Assembly: GCA_905206365.1 (NCBI GenBank)
Contig: CAJLHF010000028.1
Coordinates: 1-28,113, forward strand
Length of the DNA: 28,113 nucleotides
Direction of reading: 5' to 3'
Source of the DNA: an uncultured Sutterella sp.
Lineage (GTDB): Bacteria > Pseudomonadota > Gammaproteobacteria > Burkholderiales > Burkholderiaceae_F
The translations under genes and the position numbers were made by a program. This document shows, one piece after another, positions 1-6,158 of this stretch; positions within the stretch are counted from its first letter, which is position 1; every line of letters begins with the position of its first letter. A model generated the notes under the pieces. The model did no database searches, was not told where the DNA came from, and saw nothing but the letters and a program-made list of their open reading frames with translations.

Positions 1-813
1 CCCTCGAACGCCGTCGACACGGCGCTTCTATTGAAGATCGCGAAGCGTGTCAATGAACTTCTCGCCGACCCGAAGGTGGACGGCGTCGTGATCACGCACG
101 GCACGGACTCGATCGAAGACACGGCGTTCTTCCTCAACCTTACGGTCAAAAGCGAAAAGCCCGTCGTCCTGACGGGCGCCATGCGTCCGGCAACGGCGAT
201 TTCCGCCGACGGCCCCATGAACCTTCTCGAGGCCGTGCAGGCGGCGGTCAGCCCCAAGATGAAGGGCGCGGGCGTCACGATCGTCATGAACGACTACATC
301 GCCGCCGCGCGTGAAACGACGAAGACCAACAAGCGCAACGTCGCCACCTTCCGCTCAACCGAATTCGGCTACCTCGGCACGATGGTCGAGGGCGAACCCG
401 TCCTGTACCGCAAGTCCGCGCGCCGCCACACGACGGCGTCCGAATTCGACGTATCGAACCTTACCGACCTGCCGCGCGTCGACATCGTCTACGCCTATGC
501 GGGCTCGGACGGTCGCATGAGCGAAGCCGCGGTCGACATCGGCGCCCGAGGCCTCGTCGCGGCCGCGATGGGGAACGCCTCCGTCTCACCCGAACAGGAA
601 AAAAGCTACGCCGCCATCATGAAAAAAGGCATCCCCGTCGTGATGTCGGGTCGCGTGCCCGAAGGGGACGTCATTCTGAAGAGCGGCGCGAAGAAGCTCG
701 GCTACGTCGAAGCGGGCAACCTCCCGCCCAACAAGGCCCGACTCCTTTTGCAACTCGCACTTACGACGACCGACGATCCGGAAGAAATTCGACGCATCTT
801 CAGCGAATACTGA
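1..813 (+). CDS. ansB: L-asparaginase, type II (5' end outside window)
   Basis: The enzyme hydrolyses L-asparagine to aspartate and ammonia; type II enzymes usually act in the periplasm and can supply aspartate/fumarate for anaerobic growth. The open frame runs in from base 1, so the N-terminus with the first catalytic Thr and any signal peptide lies outside the window; 270 codons remain. Visible family motifs are HGTDS (codons from base 97), which carries the second catalytic Thr-Asp, the GAMRP block, SADGPMNL, and TKTN-(x)-NVATF, which contains the active-site Lys region. The C-terminus (QLALTTTDDPEEIRRIFSEY) matches the normal end of the family, so the 3' end is intact. A weak hairpin follows. 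The next gene lies 590 bases away, so this looks like the end of a transcription unit. The family call is firm; the type II assignment rests on overall similarity. Confidence 0.93.
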   Translation, partial: PSNAVDTALLLKIAKRVNELLADPKVDGVVITHGTDSIEDTAFFLNLTVKSEKPVVLTGAMRPATAISADGPMNLLEAVQAAVSPKMKGAGVTIVMNDYIAAARETTKTNKRNVATFRSTEFGYLGTMVEGEPVLYRKSARRHTTASEFDVSNLTDLPRVDIVYAYAGSDGRMSEAAVDIGARGLVAAAMGNASVSPEQEKSYAAIMKKGIPVVMSGRVPEGDVILKSGAKKLGYVEAGNLPPNKARLLLQLALTTTDDPEEIRRIFSEY

Positions 814-847
814 TCGCCGAGTCCCGGCTTCGGACTTCCCGCGCGCG

Positions 848-881
848 TCGAACTCCGACGGGGGCGGAAGTCGGAATTCGA
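848..881 (+). other. Hairpin after the asparaginase gene
   Basis: Arms 848-859 and 870-881 pair over 12 bases with one mismatch around a 10-base loop, 35 bases after the asparaginase stop. There is no T-run after it, so it is not a standard intrinsic terminator. It may protect the mRNA 3' end or stop transcription weakly. Confidence 0.35.
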
Positions 882-1258
882 GCGCATCACAAACTCCGCG
901 CCCGTGCAACCTGTTGCGCGGGTGCAACGCTATTCAGGACTTCCTCCGTTCGAAACCCCGTTGCGGCACTCGAATGCGCGAAAAACCTCCCGCGACGAAA
1001 ACGTACGTTTTTTCTCATCGTCTCGTATAGGCACCCGTGAAAAACAAGTATTTTCGAACGCTCCGTTCAGTCCGACTGGTCGGTCGAATCAATAAATACA
1101 CACTTTTTTGAAGATGTCAAGGGCGGTTTTCCTCAATAGCCGACCCCTACATACTTAGGTAGGATGCGTTTCGACCCATGCGGGAGCGCGTCCGACCAAC
1201 GCCCGTTTCGCGGGGTTCTGCAGGAACGCAGGAGAGGTAAAGAAGAGGCTACGGATAC

Positions 1259-1288
1259 GAAAGGCGCGTTCGACCAAGCGCGCCTTTC
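1259..1288 (+). other. Perfect 10-bp stem-loop upstream of the Crp/Fnr gene
   Basis: GAAAGGCGCG at 1259-1268 pairs perfectly with CGCGCCTTTC at 1279-1288 around a 10-base loop. It lies 16 bases upstream of the terminator at 1305-1342, so together they form a two-hairpin module. The stretch 814-1258 shows no convincing gene: its open frames are short, lack ribosome binding sites and resemble no family. The module could be the 3' end of a small RNA, a long asparaginase 3' UTR, or an attenuator leader for the regulator gene at 1403. Confidence 0.5.
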
Positions 1289-1304
1289 CGCCGGCCTTCC
1301 GATG

Positions 1305-1342
1305 CGGCACGACGCCATGGCGTTCGTGCCGTTTTTGTTTTC
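1305..1342 (+). terminator. Intrinsic terminator upstream of the Crp/Fnr gene
   Basis: The stem CGGCACGACGCC (1305-1316) pairs with 1319-1331 with a single bulged T, and the run TTTTTGTTTT follows at once. It points toward the regulator and ends 60 bases before that gene's ATG. The transcript it ends must start in 814-1300 or come from the asparaginase gene. Confidence 0.8.
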
Positions 1343-1402
1343 GGGCTGCCGCCCGCAGCCCACCGACTCAACCGACCGAAACTTCGCGCTTCGAAACCGA
1401 CC

Positions 1403-2149
1403 ATGCGACAGATCTTTCGCTCGATTCCCTACTTCCTCCCCGCCGACCCCGACTGGGTGCGCGACCTTTTTCTTGAGCACGGCCGCGCCGTGCGCTTCGC
1501 TTCGGGCGAGACGCTCAAATGGGGCGGCGAAGCGCGGCGACTTTTCTTCCTGAAGAGGGGGCTCTGCGCCTATACGCTCGACACGACGGAGTCGCGCCCG
1601 GCGATTTTGTCCGTCATCGCTCCGGGGCGCGCCATGGGCGACCTGACGGCAAGCATCAACAACCGTTGCAACATCCGCACGACGGCGCTCGTCGAAAGCG
1701 ACGTGCTTCTACTCGAGCCCGAGCGCCTGACGGCCGCCTTTGAGGCGAAGTCCGAACTCGCCTCAAGCGAAATCGCCAACGTGATCGCCAAAGAAGAATC
1801 GATCATCGAGGGAGTGACAGCCAACTTCACACGCTCACCCGAAGAGCGCCTCAAGGTCTTTCTGAAGGCGGCGTTCGTCAACGCGGGAATGCTTCCGCAG
1901 GACGCTGGGTCGGGGGATCGGTCCGAGGACGAGTTCCTCGAATTTCCCTATTCGCTTTCCGCCGAGCGCATGGGCGAAGCGCTCAACCTCAACCGCGTGA
2001 GCGTCGCGAAGCTCTTTTCCAAATGGCGGCGCGAGCAACTTGTCGCGCGACGCGGGCGGACGCTTCTCATTTCGCCCGCGCTCTTTGCGGACCTCTTCGA
2101 CTGGATCGAAAATCCGGGGGCCGCGACCCTGCCCGACTGGCGGCGCTGA
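1403..2149 (+). CDS. Crp/Fnr-family transcriptional regulator
   Basis: A 248-residue regulator with an N-terminal cyclic-nucleotide-type beta-barrel (about residues 20-115), a long dimer helix (about 118-142) and a C-terminal winged helix-turn-helix (about 184-222). It lacks the N-terminal cysteine cluster that holds the Fe-S centre in true Fnr; only two cysteines (about 55 and 89) are present. The recognition helix reads NRVSVAKLFSKW. The Glu and Ser-Arg/Gly-Arg residues with which Fnr and Crp read TTGAT or TGTGA are replaced by Val and Ala-Lys, so its target site is probably not the standard one (inference). The ATG at 1403 fits the start of the barrel domain, although no clear Shine-Dalgarno precedes it. 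The gene is preceded by a terminator-type leader and converges with the flavoprotein gene on the other strand. The effector is unknown. Confidence 0.85.
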   Translation: MRQIFRSIPYFLPADPDWVRDLFLEHGRAVRFASGETLKWGGEARRLFFLKRGLCAYTLDTTESRPAILSVIAPGRAMGDLTASINNRCNIRTTALVESDVLLLEPERLTAAFEAKSELASSEIANVIAKEESIIEGVTANFTRSPEERLKVFLKAAFVNAGMLPQDAGSGDRSEDEFLEFPYSLSAERMGEALNLNRVSVAKLFSKWRREQLVARRGRTLLISPALFADLFDWIENPGAATLPDWRR

Positions 2150-2210
2150 GCGGGCGCTGCCGGTACTTGTCGGGAACGGCCGGGAACAAGCAACCGCGGA
2201 ATCAACGAAA

Positions 2211-2271
2211 CGGGCGTCGCTCGCGCATCGAAGTCCCGATCCGGGATCCCGACGACGCGAGCGTACGCCCG
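2211..2271. other. Large stem-loop between convergent genes
   Basis: CGGGCGTCGCTCGCG (2211-2225) pairs with 2256-2271 through 15 base pairs with one bulged T. The 30-base loop holds a smaller inverted repeat. It lies between the convergent regulator and flavoprotein genes (gap 2150-2341). It has no T-run on either strand, so it may act as a factor-dependent or bidirectional transcription barrier, or as an mRNA end stabiliser. Confidence 0.5.
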
Positions 2272-2341
2272 CAGAGGTTCGTGCGGTAACGCGAAGGCAC
2301 CCTGCCGAAGCTCCTTCAAGAAGCCCCGACGGGCGGGCGCG

Positions 2342-3847
2342 TTACTTCACGGTCTTGATGTACTGCTCGGCCGAATCCACGGCGATGCGGCCCGAATTCA
2401 CAGCAAAGCCCACGGTGGAGCCCGCCATGAGAAGGTCGTACGAGTCGCCGTACATGCCGCCCACATCGTTCCCGACCGCGTAGAGCCCCGGGATCGGGGT
2501 TTCGTCGGGCGTCACGACCTCGAACTTTTCGTTCGCCTTGATGCCGCCGAGCGTGCCGAGCGTGCTCGCCACGGACTTGATGGCGTAGAAAGGACCGGTC
2601 TTCACTTCACGCAGGTACTTCGGGTCCTTGGCGAACTGCGCGTCGTGGCGCACGGCGGCAAAGCCGTTGTATTCCTCCACGGTCGCAGCGAGCTTCGCGG
2701 GGTCCATGCCCGTCTTGCGAGCGAGCTCCTCGAGCGTGTCGGCCTTGAAGGCCCAGCCCGCCTTTTCGGCGTCGGCCCATTCCTTCTCGAAATTCGCGAG
2801 CTTCGTGCCGACGGGCACCATCACGCCGACGCCGAGGTCGATCCCTTCGTCCTTTTCCATGTGCTGAAGGGTCTTGCTGTCGTAGACGACGTACATCGTT
2901 CCGCCGATGCGCTCCAGCGCATTCCCCGCAAACGGCCACTCGAGCATGATCACTTCGTTGCAGAAGCGCTCGCCCTTCGGCGTCAGCCACAGGTGCGGCT
3001 GCTTCGCGGTGGCACTCACGTGATTCGTCGTCGACACGCCGCGGGGACCCGGACGGTAGGAAGCCTGCACTTCGGCACCTTCTTCACCCGCACCGACCGC
3101 CCAGGCCATGCGGATGCCGTCACCCGTCTTCCCCTTCTGCGCGAGACCGTCCGCGTCCGGGAAGCGCAGATACTTTTCGCGCATTTCCTTGTTGTCGAAG
3201 AACCCGCCCGTCGCGATGATGGTCGCCTTGGCATTCACGGTCACGGTGTCGCCCGCCTTGTTCTTCCCCTCAACGCCCGCCACGCGGCCGTCTTTCATGA
3301 TGAGCTTTTCGCCCCAGGTTTCGGTGAGAAGGGTCTGCCCCGCCTGCTTGTATTTTTCCTGGAAAAGCTTGATCCAACCCGCGCCGCGGCCTTCGTAGAT
3401 GTGCCAGGTGTAAAGACCGTTCGGGTAATTCGAGAAGAGCTTTTCGAATTTCACGCCCTGTTTCTGCATCCAATCGATCGTCTCGCCCGACTTGTCGACG
3501 AAGGCACGCACCATCTTGGCGTTGCCGCGCCAGTGACCGTAGTTCATGATCTTCAGGAACGCCTCGTCCTTGGTGAGCGCATAGTTCCAATCCTTCTGCA
3601 TCCGGCTTTCGACCGCGAAAATACCCTCCGAGAACTGACCCGTACCTCCCGGGAAGGCGGCCTTTTCGAGCGTGACGACCTTGAGCCCCTTTTCGGCGGC
3701 GGCCCAAGCGGCGGCCGTACCCGACGCACCCGCACCGATCACGACGACGTCGGCGTCGTAGGTTTTTTCGGCGGCGTTCGCACCGAGCGGGATGAGGGCG
3801 GCCGCCACGGCGGCGGCAAGGAACGTACGACGGCAAATGGCGAACAT
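2342..3847 (-). CDS. Exported FAD-dependent oxidoreductase (fumarate reductase flavoprotein family)
   Basis: A 501-residue flavoprotein with an N-terminal signal peptide (MFAICRRTFLAAAV..., likely cut after ANA at residue 25). The RRTFL sequence resembles a Tat signal, which would suit export of a folded FAD protein. The FAD-binding motif VVVIGAGASG spans about residues 34-43, ATGGF is near 212-216, and the C-terminal FAD motif IPGLYAVGN is at 452-460. It has neither an FMN-binding domain nor heme motifs, so it needs another electron donor. The segment that reads HHTMGG in soluble fumarate reductases reads TLGTLGGI here (429-436), and the Arg of GANRLGG is also missing, so fumarate is probably not the substrate. 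The start at 3847 is chosen from AAGGAGA eight bases upstream and from the signal peptide; the longer upstream frame has no such support. The gene is monocistronic and the true acceptor is unknown. Confidence 0.88.
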   Translation of the reverse strand: MFAICRRTFLAAAVAAALIPLGANAAEKTYDADVVVIGAGASGTAAAWAAAEKGLKVVTLEKAAFPGGTGQFSEGIFAVESRMQKDWNYALTKDEAFLKIMNYGHWRGNAKMVRAFVDKSGETIDWMQKQGVKFEKLFSNYPNGLYTWHIYEGRGAGWIKLFQEKYKQAGQTLLTETWGEKLIMKDGRVAGVEGKNKAGDTVTVNAKATIIATGGFFDNKEMREKYLRFPDADGLAQKGKTGDGIRMAWAVGAGEEGAEVQASYRPGPRGVSTTNHVSATAKQPHLWLTPKGERFCNEVIMLEWPFAGNALERIGGTMYVVYDSKTLQHMEKDEGIDLGVGVMVPVGTKLANFEKEWADAEKAGWAFKADTLEELARKTGMDPAKLAATVEEYNGFAAVRHDAQFAKDPKYLREVKTGPFYAIKSVASTLGTLGGIKANEKFEVVTPDETPIPGLYAVGNDVGGMYGDSYDLLMAGSTVGFAVNSGRIAVDSAEQYIKTVK

Positions 3848-4042
3848 GATTTTTTCTCCTTGTCTTTGGCCCCGGCGGGCGCTCTCCGAATGCTTGGAAA
3901 AGCTCGAAGAACTTCCCAAAGCGTCCGAACGAAACACCGCACCGGTTAACACCGGGAGCGTCGTGCGAGGGGCCGACCGTTGACCGGTCTCTCCCGCACG
4001 CGTCCGTTCCCCGCAGTGTCGCCCTCGGGGGGCAGCCGCGTC

Positions 4043-4058
4043 TGTAGCCGCGGCTACA
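4043..4058. promoter_or_regulatory. 16-bp perfect palindrome, candidate operator
   Basis: TGTAGCCGCGGCTACA is a perfect palindrome about 195 bases upstream of the exported flavoprotein start (3847, minus strand). Its size and symmetry fit a dimeric repressor or activator site. No regulator gene is adjacent, and no second copy was noticed in the window. The region 3848-4325 otherwise holds no credible gene. Confidence 0.45.
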
Positions 4059-4233
4059 TTCAAGGGAAAGTACGGAGACGGAGAAAGTTCCGCTCGCGAC
4101 CTCGCCCGTCGCATGGAATCCTTCGACGGGTGCCCCGACCGATCGAGGACGTTCGCATTCACGTCCGACGCGATGCCGTCGAGCATCGTGCGGACGTAAA
4201 TATGTTCAAAGGCGGCGTTTCGATCGTCTGCGT

Positions 4234-4247
4234 AAAGACGCGTCTTT
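4234..4247. promoter_or_regulatory. 14-bp perfect palindrome
   Basis: AAAGACGCGTCTTT is a perfect palindrome in the same gene-free stretch, 176 bases from the 16-bp palindrome. It differs in sequence from that site. A regulatory role is only inferred from symmetry and position. Confidence 0.25.
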
Positions 4248-4325
4248 CCGTCTTGGGATCGAACTCTTCCCGCGCCGTTTGAAGGAAACGTGGAATGCGC
4301 ACCTTGTGTGTTCTGCGGATGATTC

Positions 4326-4358
4326 AAGGCCTCCGGCATCGGTGTCGAAGGCCTTTTT
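4326..4358 (+). terminator. Probable intrinsic terminator in the gene-free region
   Basis: AAGGCCT (4326-4332) pairs with AGGCCTT (4349-4355), with a small inner hairpin (CCG/CGG) in the loop, and T residues follow. No gene on the plus strand ends just upstream, so it may be left over from a lost gene. Confidence 0.5.
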
Positions 4359-4440
4359 GACTTCCTTGAAACGAGATTGCCGGAAAGCGCGCTAGGGGGC
4401 GCCCGTCCGAAACGGAACGGCTACGCTTCGCCGCTATCGT

Positions 4441-4572
4441 CGGAGTGAAACAACGCCGGCCGTGAAGACCGACTTCAAGACCGCATTCGGTTATCAGGCC
4501 TTCCCGATCAGCCTTGAAAAGGCGTTCACGAAGAACCGATCGAACCTCCGAGAGACGCGCCTCCCCACTGCG
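4441..4572 (+). pseudogene. Remnant of an AssT C-terminus
   Basis: The frame that contains GACTTCAAGACC at 4471 translates around 4450-4530 as TTPAVKTDFKTAFGYQAF followed by PISLEKAF. This aligns with residues 579-603 of the intact AssT encoded at 6159-7982 (TEPAVEIQLKNTSGYQAM, then PISLKRAF), with about 16 of 26 identical. The identity starts abruptly. Upstream of about 4440 no extended AssT-like reading was found, and downstream the frame runs on to TGA at 4570-4572 instead of stopping after the motif. Tandem terminators follow, as expected at the end of a former operon. It is therefore the stump of a second, degraded sulfotransferase gene, 300-400 bases before the live porin/assT operon. 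Confidence 0.75.
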
Positions 4573-4580
4573 TGACGAAA

Positions 4581-4612
4581 CGCCCGACCGGTTAACCCGG
4601 TCGGGCGTTTTT
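4581..4612 (+). terminator. Strong intrinsic terminator after the AssT remnant
   Basis: CGCCCGACCG (4581-4590) pairs perfectly with CGGTCGGGCG (4598-4607) around a 7-base loop, followed by TTTTTG. It lies just behind the AssT remnant and is probably that gene's old terminator. It shields the porin promoter from upstream transcription. Confidence 0.85.
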
Positions 4613-4626
4613 GCATGGCGACAATG

Positions 4627-4670
4627 AACGGCCCCCGAACCTGTCCGCGCTCGGGAGCCGTTTTGCTTTC
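4627..4670 (+). terminator. Second terminator-like hairpin in tandem
   Basis: AACGGC-C-CCCGA (4627-4638) pairs with TCGGG-A-GCCGTT (4651-4662), 11 pairs with one mismatch, followed by the T-rich TTGCTTTC. It sits 15 bases after the first terminator as a backup. Confidence 0.6.
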
Positions 4671-4755
4671 CGACCGCCCCGCACCGCGCTTCGGGCGAAT
4701 TCGGAAACTGCAACTCGGGATTTCATCTTGGCGCGCAAACCGCGGGCTTCTCAGA

Positions 4756-4785
4756 TTGTGGGCTTCGTACACGGACTTCGATAAT
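4756..4785 (+). promoter_or_regulatory. Candidate promoter of the porin/assT operon
   Basis: GATAAT at 4780-4785 matches the -10 consensus at 5 of 6 bases. TTGTGG at 4756-4761 is a poor -35 with an 18-base spacer. The predicted start is about 55 bases before the porin ATG and downstream of both terminators. A weak -35 suggests an activator may be needed. Confidence 0.4.
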
Positions 4786-4847
4786 CAATCCAACGGCAAA
4801 TCGACCAATTCGCCGTTCGAAGCCAGAAAAAAGCAAAGGAGATACAA

Positions 4848-6062
4848 ATGGGAGCCTTATCGGGAAAAGCGTGGCGGCGCCGGGCGGCGTGCGCGACATT
4901 GCTCGGCGCGATGTTTTCCGCGCAGGCGGCCATCGTGCCGCCGCAGGGCGCCATGCCACAAGGAGCGAGCTCGTCGGAAGGCGTCTGGATGGGCGGCTGC
5001 ATCGACCTGGGATTCCTCGGTCAGAAGGTGAAAGACCTGGATTCGACGTTCGAACTCGCTTCAAACCAGGAAGAAACCTCGCGCTTTTACATCCGCGGTC
5101 GCGAGAACCTCGACGATCAAGGCAACTACATGCGCTTTCTGCTGCAAAGCGCGTTTCGCGCCGACACGGGCGCCTTTGAAGGAAGCGGACGCATCTTCGG
5201 CCAGAGCATGATCGTCTTGGGCGGCCGCTGGGGCGAATTCGCGATGGGCCGCATCGGCGCCCTCAAAAGCCCGAACGGCGACTACTCGCAGTTTTACGAG
5301 TTCGGCGGCATCTCTCCGGTCCATACGAACTTCCCGTACGAAGGCGTCGGCTACACGTTCCTCACCGACGGCTACCTCAACAATGCCCTCGTCTTTCAGA
5401 CGTCCGAGATCGGTCCTTTCCGATTTACGGCGCAATATTCGAACGGCATGATGGAAGAGACGGGCGAATACGGTAACGACAACCACCTCCTCACGCTTGC
5501 GCTCCGCTACAAGTTCGGAAACTGGCGCGGCGGCACGATGCTCACGTGGCAAACGCACGGCCAGCAGGAAGGGAACCAGGGCGTGAAGATCAACGACACG
5601 TACGACCTCTTCACCGCCATCAACTACCGCTTCCCCGACTTTTCGCTCAAGTTCGCCTACCAGTACGCCTACGACAGTTTCGGCCCGGGCCCCTTCCTCA
5701 ACTGGTCGCACTTCGGGCTCAAGCCCGCGAACGGTCGCGGCTTCGACGTTCACAGCTTCATGGTCGGCGTCGAACTCTACCCGACCGGGATCGACACGAT
5801 CGGCATTGCGTTCAACAACAACTATGCGTCCTACAAGGGCGAAGGGAGCGATGCGGTCGGCGGCAATCTCTCCGGGCTTCGCATCAACCCCGCCTTCATT
5901 TGGCGCCACAAACTCAGCAAGCGCCTCACGCTCTACGGCGCCGCATCCTATTCGAAGGGCTTCGGAGTCTACGACCGCATCGACAACCGCCGCGCGAACT
6001 CGACGAAACTCGACCGCGTGAACGTGACGACCTGGGGCGGCGGCCTCACGTACTTCTTCTAA
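4848..6062 (+). CDS. Outer-membrane porin paired with AssT
   Basis: A 404-residue Gram-negative porin. The N-terminus carries a basic stretch and a hydrophobic segment ending AQA (about residue 27), a Sec signal. The mature part is an alternating beta-strand pattern with typical porin segments (RFYIRGRENLDDQGNYMRFLLQ cut here to its key idea: a glycine/aromatic strand near residue 80; WGEFAMGRIG; FRFTAQYSNG; LSGLRINPAF) and ends in aromatic residues (LTYFF), the outer-membrane assembly signal. It would form a diffusion channel for small polar solutes. AAAGGA six bases before the ATG fixes the start. It precedes assT by 96 bases on the same strand with no terminator between, so the two are probably co-transcribed and the channel probably feeds sulfated donors or acceptors to periplasmic AssT (inference). 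Confidence 0.88.
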   Translation: MGALSGKAWRRRAACATLLGAMFSAQAAIVPPQGAMPQGASSSEGVWMGGCIDLGFLGQKVKDLDSTFELASNQEETSRFYIRGRENLDDQGNYMRFLLQSAFRADTGAFEGSGRIFGQSMIVLGGRWGEFAMGRIGALKSPNGDYSQFYEFGGISPVHTNFPYEGVGYTFLTDGYLNNALVFQTSEIGPFRFTAQYSNGMMEETGEYGNDNHLLTLALRYKFGNWRGGTMLTWQTHGQQEGNQGVKINDTYDLFTAINYRFPDFSLKFAYQYAYDSFGPGPFLNWSHFGLKPANGRGFDVHSFMVGVELYPTGIDTIGIAFNNNYASYKGEGSDAVGGNLSGLRINPAFIWRHKLSKRLTLYGAASYSKGFGVYDRIDNRRANSTKLDRVNVTTWGGGLTYFF

Positions 6063-6158
6063 CCGCCTCTCGGACATCGCTCGCTTATATCGGGTCGGTC
6101 GCGGACGCCTCGGGACGAAACGGGCCTCGCGCCGACCAACACCAGGAGTAAAAACATC

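Noticed and set aside
1081..1090. tRNA-like T-loop sequence (GGTCGAATC)
   Set aside because: No acceptor, D or anticodon arms surround it.
1090..1120. Minus-strand promoter with a perfect TTGACA near 1113-1118 and TATTTA upstream
   Set aside because: No minus-strand gene follows. It would only make antisense RNA to the asparaginase gene, and the -10 match is modest.
3848..4339. N-terminal extension of the exported flavoprotein to 4339
   Set aside because: The ribosome binding site and signal peptide both place the start at 3847.
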